Origin: Archaeoglobales archaeon
GTDB lineage: Archaea; Halobacteriota; Archaeoglobi; Archaeoglobales; Archaeoglobaceae
Length of the DNA: 46,013 nucleotides
Direction of reading: 5' to 3'
Assembly (NCBI GenBank): GCA_011605865.1
Contig: JAAOZI010000029.1
Coordinates: forward strand, 1-46,013
The notes beneath the pieces are model-generated. The model saw only the letters and a list, made by a program, of their open reading frames with translations. It did no database searches and was not told where the DNA came from. The translations under genes were made by a program, and so were the position numbers. Positions 34,309 through 41,625 of the stretch are shown here, piece by piece (positions within the stretch are counted from its first letter, which is position 1; every line of letters starts with the position of its first letter).

Positions 34309-35127
34309 GTGGAGTTTGTTGAAAGATACAATGGCTGTGGATTGCTGGTATCGGTAAAGAAAAAAATAGCAGAAGCTTATGGGATTCAGAAAGTGGAGAT
34401 ATTCGAAACAGAAAGCTTTGGGAAAATGCTCGTGATAGACGGGAAAGTGCAGGTTACAGAATTCGATGAACCGTTTTATCACGAGATGCTAGTGCATGTT
34501 CCAATGAACAGTTGCAAAAACGCAAAAAGCGTCTTAATAATAGGCGGCGGTGATGGAGGAGCATTGAGAGAGGTTTTGAAGCACGATGTGGAGAAAGTCG
34601 TACTTGTGGAGATAGACAACAACGTTATAGAACTTTGCAAAAAGTTCCTAAAAATAGACGCTGGCGCTTTCGATGATTCGAGAGTCAAAGTCGTCATAGA
34701 AGACGGGAGAAAATTCATTGAGCATTGCGAGACTTTTGATGTTATCATAGTAGATGGAACGGATCCTGTAGGTGTTAGCGATCCTCTTTTCGGAAGAGAC
34801 TTTTTTGAAATTTGCAACAAGAAATGTGGGGTTTTCTGTAGCCAGTCCCAGTCTCCATTAATTCAGCGACAGTTGTTTAGAAAGATGATAGTGAATTCCA
34901 CTGTTATAAGGAACAGGACCGTTTTCACGTCCGTTGTCCCAACGTATCCTATGGCATATTGGAGTTTCATAATCGGCGGAGACTTCAGCTTCAGATATGT
35001 TAGAAGAAATTACAGGAAAATAAAGGGAAAAACAAAGCATTACAATCCGGAAGTCCATTTTTCAGCCTTTGCATTGCCAAACTGGCTAAAGGAGGAGATA
35101 AGGGATGCTGAGCTACGAGGAAATTGA
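34309..35127 (+). CDS. speE: Spermidine synthase-family aminopropyltransferase
   Basis: Transfers aminopropyl from decarboxylated SAM to a polyamine acceptor. The 272-residue protein has the family core: ESFGKMLVIDGKVQVTEFDEPFYHEMLVHVP (about 35-65, with the YHEM motif), the SAM-type loop VLIIGGGDGGALREVLKH (about 76-93), VEIDNNVIELC, and IVDGTDPVGVSDPLF with the catalytic Asp. The start is GTG at 34309. Acceptor (putrescine, agmatine or a longer polyamine) cannot be told from sequence. The gene overlaps the phosphomevalonate dehydratase gene by 23 bases. Confidence 0.92.
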   Translation: MEFVERYNGCGLLVSVKKKIAEAYGIQKVEIFETESFGKMLVIDGKVQVTEFDEPFYHEMLVHVPMNSCKNAKSVLIIGGGDGGALREVLKHDVEKVVLVEIDNNVIELCKKFLKIDAGAFDDSRVKVVIEDGRKFIEHCETFDVIIVDGTDPVGVSDPLFGRDFFEICNKKCGVFCSQSQSPLIQRQLFRKMIVNSTVIRNRTVFTSVVPTYPMAYWSFIIGGDFSFRYVRRNYRKIKGKTKHYNPEVHFSAFALPNWLKEEIRDAELRGN

Positions 35128-36208
35128 GGCAATGGAAGTTGATGAAAAATGTAAAAGGATAATTTTGGCACTTGGCAAGATTTACAGGGCCGATTTTTTT
35201 GTGGAAATCTCTTCTGCTCACGTTTCGGGAGTTAGCTATGACAATATAGGCGATGAAGGATTGGAATGGCTAAAGTCGATTGCGGGAAAGGTGAAAGTGC
35301 GAACGACTCTGAATCCTGCGGGTATGGACCTCGATAAATGGAGAGAAATGGGAATAAATGAGGATTTTCGAAAAAAGCAACTTGAAATAATTGAGGTATT
35401 CGAGAAACTCGGAGCCGAGATAACGCTGACATGCACACCTTACTACCTTCTGGAACCAAAATTAGGTGAGCATTTGGCATGGGCTGAGAGTTCGGCGATA
35501 GTTTACGCAAACTCTCTTATAGGCGCTAGAACTAACAGAGAAAGCGGAATAAGTGCTCTAGCTTCTGCAATTACTGGAGTCACGCCTTATTATGGGCTCC
35601 ATATAAAAGAAAACAGAGCTCCAACTGTTGTCGTGAAAGCTTCCGGCGATCTTTCCATAGTAGGATATAAAGCAGGAATGGAGTTGTCCGGGGAAATACC
35701 ATATTTCATATTTGATAGAAAAGTTTCGAAAGATGAGCTGAAGCTTTTGTCAGCTTCCCTAGCTTCGACCGGCAATATTGCGATGTTCCACGCAGAAGGG
35801 ATAACTCCAGAATGGAAGGATTTCGAAAGGCCGGCAGAGATCGTTGAAATTGAAGGGAAAATGGGAAAAAAATGTGAAGCAGACTTGATAGCGATTGGTT
35901 GTCCTCACTGCTCTAAGGAAGAGCTGATGCAGATTCTGAACCTTCTGAATGGAAGGAAAGTAAAAAGGGAGCTCTGGATATTTACTTCAAGATTTGTCGC
36001 TTCTGAAAGCAGAAAAATTGTTGAAGAACTTGAAAAGCTAGGAGCGAAGGTTTTCAGGGATACCTGTATGGTAGTCTCGCCGATTACGGAGAAATTTAGT
36101 TGCGTAATGGTCAATTCTGGAAAAGCTCTTGAATATCTGCCTAAGAAAAGGAAGGTTGAAGTAGCCTTCGGTAGCTTGGAAGATTGCATTCGAATGGCAA
36201 TAAGCTAA
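35105..36208 (+). CDS. Phosphomevalonate dehydratase large subunit (aconitase X family)
   Basis: Archaeal mevalonate-pathway enzyme that dehydrates mevalonate 5-phosphate to trans-anhydromevalonate 5-phosphate; it carries a 4Fe-4S cluster. The 367-residue AcnX (DUF521) protein has SAHVSGVSYDNIGDEGLEWL, LTCTPYYLLEPKLGEHLAWAESSAIVYANSLIGARTNRESG (about 106-146), ITGVTPYYGLH, and the Fe-S cysteines Cys108, Cys259/Cys262 (IGCPHC) and one more near DTCMVV by family analogy. The family also contains hydroxyproline-pathway enzymes, but the archaeal form fits isoprenoid synthesis. The small subunit (DUF126) is not in the window. The start ATG lies inside the end of speE. Confidence 0.88.
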   Translation: MLSYEEIEAMEVDEKCKRIILALGKIYRADFFVEISSAHVSGVSYDNIGDEGLEWLKSIAGKVKVRTTLNPAGMDLDKWREMGINEDFRKKQLEIIEVFEKLGAEITLTCTPYYLLEPKLGEHLAWAESSAIVYANSLIGARTNRESGISALASAITGVTPYYGLHIKENRAPTVVVKASGDLSIVGYKAGMELSGEIPYFIFDRKVSKDELKLLSASLASTGNIAMFHAEGITPEWKDFERPAEIVEIEGKMGKKCEADLIAIGCPHCSKEELMQILNLLNGRKVKRELWIFTSRFVASESRKIVEELEKLGAKVFRDTCMVVSPITEKFSCVMVNSGKALEYLPKKRKVEVAFGSLEDCIRMAIS

Positions 36209-36494
36209 TTCGTTTTGCGAAAACCATGTAACTCCTTGAGGTCGGGAACCGCTTCTTTTTAGCGTAAATTTATAAACTTTAATTTTTCAAGCCTGTGGGG
36301 AAAGGCTAAGCCCGAATTGGTAAGATTGATAAAGATGTGATGTATTTAGAGCATCCGTTCACCGAAAGCTCCCCCATGAAATTAAAAGGGATAAAAAACT
36401 GACCGGAACAGTTCTATAGATTTTATTATTGTTCGAAGTCTTTTAGAGGTGTCTTTTCAACTTCAGAGTTTTCAAGCATTTTTTGTATCTGTGA
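36209..36494. other. Intergenic region with a strong TATA box but no gene
   Basis: AAATTTATAAA at 36266-36276 is a good archaeal TATA box, yet no open reading frame with a plausible start follows. A small hairpin (GCCT at 36291-36294 pairing with AGGC at 36303-36306) starts about 20 bases later. The transcript could be a small RNA; no C/D-box or H/ACA signature is convincing. Confidence 0.35.
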
Positions 36495-36525
36495 GCCGCC
36501 CCCGCCTTTAAAGGCGAGGCTTCCA
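36495..36525 (-). mobile_element. Right-end remnant of the IS605-like element
   Basis: The perfect palindrome CGCCTTTAAAGGCG (36503-36516) lies in GCCTCGCCTTTAAAGGCGGGGG read on the minus strand, right after the tnpB 3' end. This is the position and form of the subterminal hairpin recognised by IS200/IS605 transposases. Confidence 0.7.
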
Positions 36526-36999
36526 GCGTTAAGAGAGCTTTACGCCTTTCCCTCATCTGCCGGTTCAAAAGCCAAGCTCTCCTATCCCATGCCCCTCGCT
36601 AAGGCATGGGCTATGTTTATGCATGCATTCAAATCTATTGTAGATCAGCCCGCATTTCGGGCATCTTAATTCCCTTCCATTGACTCGGGCAACATGCCCG
36701 CATCTATGGCAAGTCTTTGAAGTGTTCCTGACTTCTTTTTTTCCTCGAAGCTCTTCAATATCTCGAGAGCCTTATCCCTTGCTGTCTGGATTAAAGCTGT
36801 GTTGAGATTAAACAGCCTTTTTGCATCTTCATAGCATTTCTCATGCAAAAATTTCTTCGATTTGGAATTGCAGCCCAGATACCACTTTACAAGTTTGAAA
36901 TACTCGCTGAGCGTTTTATTTAAGCCAGGACTTTTGATCTATTTGGCCTGAACACCTTGCCTACAACGCATATCTGGGCTTCTTTCTGCAAAAGAACAT
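36495..36999 (-). pseudogene. tnpB: Degraded TnpB (IS200/IS605-family) gene with internal deletion
   Basis: Remnant of the RNA-guided nuclease/accessory protein TnpB, about 500 bases against a usual 1.1-1.3 kb. The minus strand gives in order: an ATG at 36999 with FFCRKKPRYAL; after a frameshift GKVFRPNRSKVLA; after another LNKTLSEYFKLVKWYLG, FLHEKCYEDAKRLFNLNTAL and IQTARDKALEILKSFEE. It then jumps directly to the C-terminal zinc ribbon SKTCHRCGHVARVNG, LRCPKCGLIYNRF. The catalytic middle is gone and the RuvC sequence is absent. The final codons run in another frame (LNAGSLAFKGGG) into the terminal palindrome. A 60-codon frame at 36666-36848 is just part of this relic. Confidence 0.85.
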
Positions 37000-37048
37000 C
37001 CCCAAGACCTCTTCAACACAGAACTATTTAAAACTTTGCCCATTCATC

Positions 37049-37066
37049 CCAGAGCTAAACCTCTGG
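37049..37066 (-). mobile_element. Possible left-end hairpin of the TnpB element
   Basis: CCAGAG-CTAAAC-CTCTGG is a perfect inverted repeat about 50 bases upstream of the relic tnpB start. A TATA-like TTTAAATAG (minus strand) lies between. It may mark the left end. The stretch 37000-37200 has no gene. Confidence 0.45.
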
Positions 37067-37201
37067 CATCCATTTTTATAAAAGTTGTCAAATCTCGCTC
37101 TACGTCCTAATTTCGCGAAAGGAAATTTTTAGATCTTAGCCTGTGTTTTCCTTACGTATGAAGATTTTTTTGGGTTTGTTGAAGAACTTTTCGAACAAAA
37201 G

Positions 37202-37209
37202 ATATTTAA
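37202..37209 (+). promoter_or_regulatory. TATA box of the phaE-phaC operon
   Basis: GATATTTAAAC lies about 25-30 bases before the ATG at 37232, giving a nearly leaderless transcript. Confidence 0.5.
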
Positions 37210-37231
37210 ACATTCAAGCAAAGATTAAAAT

Positions 37232-37768
37232 ATGGATGCAAGGCTTTTAGAAGAAGCTTTCAAAACGGCAAAGACTTTCAATGAATTTTTCCTAGCGCTA
37301 ATAGATCCCAGGACTTACTATAAAGAGCTTGATGAGGAAGAGATACAGGAATTCTACTCGAGCACTTCAAAGCTGTTTTTTGAGCTAAATAGGGCTTATT
37401 GGGGTCTTATGATTGATCTGACTCAAGCCTTGATGAAAGGCGATGCTGATGCGGTGATAGTAGCCATTTCCAGAGGTATGGAGAGAATCGAAGCAATTTA
37501 CTCGGAATACATGAACAATGCCGTAGTTTCGGCAATTGTTAACGCAGTAAATAGAGTCTACTTGCGTAGTCTGCAAAACTTGCAGAACTTCACGAGCGCA
37601 ATTCTGCATGCAATGGGTATGGTATCGAGAAAAGATGTTATTGCCCTCTCTGAAGCCTATGTAGATTTGAAGGGGGATATAAAAAAGGAATCGAGGAAGA
37701 TAAGGGAAGAGCTGAAATTGCTAAGGGAAGAGCTTGGTAAGATTAGGGGTGGTTCGAATGTTGTATGA
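37232..37768 (+). CDS. phaE: PhaE-like subunit of class III polyhydroxyalkanoate synthase
   Basis: A 178-residue, mostly helical protein immediately upstream of phaC. It shows an N-terminal helical part with FLALIDPRTYYKELDEEE and LNRAYWGLMIDLTQALMKGD. A C-terminal coiled-coil stretch (residues about 148-172, DIKKESRKIREELKLLREELGKIRGG) matches the helical, charged end typical of PhaE. Archaeal PhaE proteins diverge strongly, so identification leans on position: its last 11 bases overlap phaC. A phasin is the alternative reading. In haloarchaea PhaE is required for PhaC activity on the granule. Confidence 0.7.
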   Translation: MDARLLEEAFKTAKTFNEFFLALIDPRTYYKELDEEEIQEFYSSTSKLFFELNRAYWGLMIDLTQALMKGDADAVIVAISRGMERIEAIYSEYMNNAVVSAIVNAVNRVYLRSLQNLQNFTSAILHAMGMVSRKDVIALSEAYVDLKGDIKKESRKIREELKLLREELGKIRGGSNVV

Positions 37769-38861
37769 GGTTTTTAGGAACTACAGGAGATTTTTGAAAC
37801 TCTCGGAATGGTTCCTAAAAAACAACGAATTCCTACCGATAACTGAAGACGAGCCCTATCTGATTCCTGACGTGAAGATTGGCGTTACACCTAGGGTTGA
37901 GATTTCTTCTGATGACGGTGTAAAGCTCTTTCGATATGAACCGAAAACTGAAAAGCAATACGAGACACCCTTGCTTATAGTCTATGCCCTGATAAACAAG
38001 CCATATATCCTCGATTTGACGCCTGAAAGAAGTGTAATTAGGAAATTCCTTGAGGCAGGTTTTAATGTCTACTTGGTCAGATGGGGGGATGCAACGATTG
38101 CAGATCAATTCTCTTTGGACAGTTACATAGACATCTTTCTTTACGATTTTGTTGAAGATGTTAAAAGCGATGCGGAATCGGAAAAGATTTCCATTCTTGG
38201 GTACTGCATGGGCGGAGGGCTTAGTGCTATTTACACCGCCCTTTATCCGGAGAACGTTAGGAACATCCTTTTCTTAGCTTCAACACTTTACTTTGAAAAG
38301 AAAATGGGAGGACTTGTAAACTTATCTGACAAGCGCTTCTTTGACCCCGAAGGGGTCGTCGCTCCCTTTGGCTACGTTCCTTCATGGTTTTTGACGGAGA
38401 GGTTCAAAGTACTAGAACCCTGGGATAACTACTTCGGGAAATACATAAACATGTTCCTGAATGCGGAGGATGAGAAGTTTCTGGATGACTTCTTCAGAAT
38501 GGAGCGCTGGATCCATGACGGCGTAAACGTTGCTCCCGGTGCTTATATTAGATATACCAAGGAACTTTATCAAAATAACGCGCTGGCCGAAGGCAAGCTT
38601 TACATATATGGGAAGAGAGTTGATCCGAGGCGCATAACGATGCCAGCAGCAGCGATAGTTGGCTTGAGGGATCACTTGGCTCCACCGGATTGCACGCTGA
38701 AGTTCCTTGACTGCGTGGGAAGCAAAGACAAGGCGGTATTCAAAGCGGATGTGGGCCATGTTGGTCTGGTGGTTTCTAGAAGAGGACTGGCACTCTGGGA
38801 TGAAGTTATAAAGTGGCTTGCCCAAAGAAGCGGCGAACTGAAGAGAACGAAAGAGATCTGA
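37758..38861 (+). CDS. phaC: Class III poly(3-hydroxyalkanoate) synthase PhaC
   Basis: Polymerises 3-hydroxyacyl-CoA into storage polyester. The 367-residue protein, in the range of class III synthases, has the alpha/beta-hydrolase-like box GYCMGGG with the nucleophilic Cys150 in place of Ser. It also has the catalytic Asp near 305 in VGLRDHLAPP and the His near 334 in DVGHVGLV. LLIVYALINKPYILDLTPERS and NVYLVRWGDA are typical PhaC segments. The ATG at 37758 is preceded by AGGGGTGG. An in-frame upstream ATG at 37734 would enlarge the overlap with phaE and adds eight residues without conserved sequence. Confidence 0.9.
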   Translation: MLYEVFRNYRRFLKLSEWFLKNNEFLPITEDEPYLIPDVKIGVTPRVEISSDDGVKLFRYEPKTEKQYETPLLIVYALINKPYILDLTPERSVIRKFLEAGFNVYLVRWGDATIADQFSLDSYIDIFLYDFVEDVKSDAESEKISILGYCMGGGLSAIYTALYPENVRNILFLASTLYFEKKMGGLVNLSDKRFFDPEGVVAPFGYVPSWFLTERFKVLEPWDNYFGKYINMFLNAEDEKFLDDFFRMERWIHDGVNVAPGAYIRYTKELYQNNALAEGKLYIYGKRVDPRRITMPAAAIVGLRDHLAPPDCTLKFLDCVGSKDKAVFKADVGHVGLVVSRRGLALWDEVIKWLAQRSGELKRTKEI

Positions 38862-38863
38862 GG

Positions 38864-39532
38864 ATGTTTGTACCGAAGGCTATAGCCATCGATTTAGATG
38901 GGACTTTGACCGATAAAAGAAGGGCAATAAACTGCAGGGCAGTGGAGGCTTTAAGAAGGCTTAAAATCCCAGTCATACTTGCGACCGGAAACACACCCTG
39001 TTTTGCAAGGGCTGTTGCAAAGATAATAGGCGTTTCAGACATAGTGATCTGTGAAAACGGGGGAGTTGTTCGATTCAGCTATGATGGGGAAGATTTAGTT
39101 CTTGGAAACAAAGAAAAATGCATAAAAGCTCTTGAAGAGCTGAAAAAGTACTTCACTATTGAGCTATTGGATTTTGAGTACAGAAAGTCCGAGGTCTGCA
39201 TGCGAAGGACATTTGATATCGAAAAGGCAAGAGAAATTTTGAGGAACTATGGAGTGAAAATACTTGATTCCGGCTTCGCTTACCATATTTCCGATGTAAA
39301 TGTGAGCAAGGGTAAAGCTTTGGAATTTATCGCAAAGCGAATTGGTGTGAACGTTAGAGACTTTGCAGTTATAGGTGATTCGGATAATGATGTGGAGATG
39401 TTTGAGGTTGCCGGTTTCAAAATTGCAGTTGCAAATGCAAGTGAAAGGCTGAAAGAGCTTGCAGATCTCATAACACCGTCAAGCGACGGGGACGGAGTAA
39501 TTGAGGCCCTCGAGTTTCTTGGGTTGATTTGA
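38864..39532 (+). CDS. Archaeal phosphoglycolate phosphatase (HAD family)
   Basis: Removes phosphate from 2-phosphoglycolate, a product of DNA repair or oxygenase side reactions. From the ATG at 38864 the protein has 222 residues, with the HAD motif I IAIDLDGTLTD, motif II LATGNT, the conserved Lys in SKGKAL and the metal motif IGDSDNDVEMFEVAG. The cap domain matches the archaeal C2-type family. The frame is open back to 38813 but that part lies in phaC. The stop of phaC is two bases upstream. Its last 65 bases overlap a convergent gene, the longest such overlap here. Confidence 0.88.
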   Translation: MFVPKAIAIDLDGTLTDKRRAINCRAVEALRRLKIPVILATGNTPCFARAVAKIIGVSDIVICENGGVVRFSYDGEDLVLGNKEKCIKALEELKKYFTIELLDFEYRKSEVCMRRTFDIEKAREILRNYGVKILDSGFAYHISDVNVSKGKALEFIAKRIGVNVRDFAVIGDSDNDVEMFEVAGFKIAVANASERLKELADLITPSSDGDGVIEALEFLGLI

Positions 39533-39971
39533 GCTGAGCAGTCAGCAAATTTGGAGTGGACTTCTTTCCAGTTAGAATTTCAAAGGCTTCAATTATCTCT
39601 TTTTCAATAATTGCAGAGGGTCTCAAATCGCTTTTGAGTATAACATTCTTGCAAAAGATGTCAACGTAAACGAAGAACTCTTCTCCTTCAAATTCGAAAC
39701 TCGCTGTTTCTTCACCTTTCTTCGTTATGGAAAAGGGATAAAGTTTGCAGGCTATTGGCTTTGAGCTCCCAAGTATACAAAGGTTTTCGATCTGGAATGG
39801 GCAGAGTTTTCCTAATTTTTTTATATAGAATCTTCCCGCTTTTTCTTCTACAAAACCCGTTTCTCTGAGCTTCAGAAACTCGTAAGTTCTTAATCTTACT
39901 TTATATTTCTTGCAGCAAACTCCGCATGCATCACAGTGCCAGGAAGCAACAAGCCTCCATGGCACGTGCAT
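39468..39971 (-). CDS. YkgJ-family cysteine cluster protein
   Basis: A 167-residue protein with the Fe/Zn-binding cluster CDACGVCCKKY (Cys13, 16, 19, 20), followed by KLCPFQIENLCILGSSKPIACKLYPF, the complete pattern of the UPF0153/YkgJ family (eight cysteines in order C-x2-C-x2-CC...CPF...C...PxxCxxYPF). The role of the family is uncertain, with metal chelation or ligand binding suggested. It is convergent with the phosphatase gene. The C-terminal 35 residues (KKSTPNLLTAQLKSTQETRGPQ) fall in the overlap and are poorly conserved in type. Confidence 0.85.
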   Translation of the reverse strand: MHVPWRLVASWHCDACGVCCKKYKVRLRTYEFLKLRETGFVEEKAGRFYIKKLGKLCPFQIENLCILGSSKPIACKLYPFSITKKGEETASFEFEGEEFFVYVDIFCKNVILKSDLRPSAIIEKEIIEAFEILTGKKSTPNLLTAQLKSTQETRGPQLLRPRRLTVL

Positions 39972-40052
39972 AAAAAAAGTTTTCAGTTGCTTAAATTTCT
40001 TTTTCCTAAAAAAGGCGATAGGGTTAAATCTCCTTGCGAAGCTGGACTTTGA

Positions 40053-40727
40053 ATGAGGATACCTCTCTTCATAGAATTCTCGGGAAAAAAAGTCGCTGTG
40101 ATAGGTGGTGGAAATGTTGGAACTTCAAGGGCAAAGAAATTTCTCGAAGTAGGAGCTGAAGTCACGGTTTTTAGTTTGGAGTTTTCTGAGGAGTTAAGAG
40201 ATCTTGAAAAGAGAGGTTTAATTAGATTAGTTGAAAAGAGGGTTGAAGATATTGGAGATGAACTTTCGGTTTTTGATCTCGTCATCGTTGCTATAGGGGA
40301 TAAGGGTTTCAACGAAAAGTTCAAGGAACTTGCAAAGAGGCACAAATTCCTGCTAAATCTCGCAAACGATGCAAGTGAGACGGAAGTTGTGGTTCCCTTT
40401 GAGGGAGGAAAGGATGGAATAAGGTTTGCGGTTACAACGGAGGGAAAAAGTGGAGTGGTTGCGAGATTTGTTAGAGACAAGTTCCAGGATTTGCTGGAAA
40501 AGGATAAGGCGATATTTGCATACCTTTCTGTGATGGATCATCTGAAAAAATACATGAAACAAACCGGTATCCCGATAAATGTTAGGATGCGCGTTTATTC
40601 GATTGCAGCAGCTAGCGAGGAAATATTGAGATTGTCTGAGGAAGGTAAAATTGAAGAGGCGAAGAAGCTTTTGGAGAGAATCGCAAATGAAGAGATGAAA
40701 AAGGTGTCCAAAGATGCTGGATTCTGA
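40053..40727 (+). CDS. Precorrin-2 dehydrogenase/sirohydrochlorin ferrochelatase-type protein
   Basis: NAD-dependent oxidation of precorrin-2 to sirohydrochlorin, possibly with iron insertion, on the siroheme route. The 224-residue protein corresponds to the N-terminal half of CysG (Met8p-like). It has PLFIEFSGKKVAVIGGGNVGTSRAKKFLEVGAEVTVFS with the NAD loop GGGNVGTSRAK at about 17-27, then VIVAIGD and LLNLANDASETEVVVPF, and a helical end (FVRDKFQDLLEKD...). The methyltransferase half of CysG is absent. It overlaps the next gene by 14 bases, which consumes siroheme to make heme. Confidence 0.9.
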   Translation: MRIPLFIEFSGKKVAVIGGGNVGTSRAKKFLEVGAEVTVFSLEFSEELRDLEKRGLIRLVEKRVEDIGDELSVFDLVIVAIGDKGFNEKFKELAKRHKFLLNLANDASETEVVVPFEGGKDGIRFAVTTEGKSGVVARFVRDKFQDLLEKDKAIFAYLSVMDHLKKYMKQTGIPINVRMRVYSIAAASEEILRLSEEGKIEEAKKLLERIANEEMKKVSKDAGF

Positions 40728-41625
40728 ACTTCTCATGGCTGTGCAGTACAAAATGCCCATTTCCACAACACCAATAGAAGATCTCGCAGATAAAATGGGG
40801 AGAAATCCCGAGGACGTCATCAAAAAACTAAGGGAATATAGGGCTTTGGGAATTCTAAAGAGATATGGGGCTAATATGAATTACCGGGCTTTTCCAAACT
40901 ACAGGCAATCCTCGCTTATAGGTTTCAAAATTTCTGAAGAAAAAGCTAGGAAAATAAACGAGCTAGGGGAGAGGGTTAAGCACAATTTTCTGAGAGATGC
41001 CGAGTTTAATGTTTGGTTCACTTTGAAGGGAAGAAATGTTGAAGAGGTAAGGCAAATTGCCGAAAAACTAGCGAAAGAGCTTGGAGCCGAGGACTTTGTT
41101 TTTCTGCCGACAAAGAGAGTTTACAAAATGGACGTGAAGTACGATTTGCAAAAGGGCATTTCCTGGAGTTACGGAGTAGAGCCTGAAAATGTTGCAAGTT
41201 TAAGCGAATTGGGTCTAGATGAAGGTATAAAAATATTGGAGAATCTCCCAATTTCGAAAAGACCCTTTAGAGATCTTGGATTGGATGAGGAGTATTCAGT
41301 TGATCTTATAAGAGAGCTAATAAAAAAAGGTGTAGCTAGAGATTTCAGCGCGGTTCTGAGCGAAAGGGGAATCGGTTTCAACTTTAACAGTATGGTTGTT
41401 CTTAAGACTAGAAATCCTGAAGCTGTTGCGAAAAAGCTACTTTCGTTTCCTCAGATAACCCATTTAATCGAAAGAATACCTAGTGAGAAATGGTTCTATC
41501 CGGTCTATTTTATGGTTCATGCAGTGGATAGGGAAAGGATAGAGAACTTTGCAAAGAGAGTTTTGAAGATTCCAGAAATTGAAGAAATGAGATTGGTATA
41601 CAGCAGGGGAAGTTTGAAACCATGA
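40714..41625 (+). CDS. ahbAB: Fused siroheme decarboxylase (AhbA-AhbB)
   Basis: Removes two acetate carboxyls from siroheme to give 12,18-didecarboxysiroheme on the alternative heme pathway. The 303 residues contain two AsnC/Lrp-like units: roughly 1-150 and 165-303. The first has an HTH-like DLADKMGRNPEDVIKKLREYRALGIL and GANMNYRAFPNY; the second has VDLIRELIKKG and RDFSAVLSERGIGFNFNSMVVL. AhbA and AhbB are usually separate proteins of half this size, so this is a natural fusion of both subunits. No DNA-binding regulator role is needed to explain it. It overlaps the precorrin-2 dehydrogenase gene and the ttuA start by four bases. Confidence 0.85.
   Translation: MLDSELLMAVQYKMPISTTPIEDLADKMGRNPEDVIKKLREYRALGILKRYGANMNYRAFPNYRQSSLIGFKISEEKARKINELGERVKHNFLRDAEFNVWFTLKGRNVEEVRQIAEKLAKELGAEDFVFLPTKRVYKMDVKYDLQKGISWSYGVEPENVASLSELGLDEGIKILENLPISKRPFRDLGLDEEYSVDLIRELIKKGVARDFSAVLSERGIGFNFNSMVVLKTRNPEAVAKKLLSFPQITHLIERIPSEKWFYPVYFMVHAVDRERIENFAKRVLKIPEIEEMRLVYSRGSLKP

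Noticed and set aside
36338-36396. Possible C/D-box RNA (TGATG-like and CTGA-like boxes)
   Set aside because: Only one poor C-like and one D-like box, no C'/D' pair and no fitting spacing.
36666-36848. 60-residue minus-strand frame as a stand-alone gene
   Set aside because: It is a segment of the deleted TnpB; the last part is read out of frame compared with the zinc ribbon.
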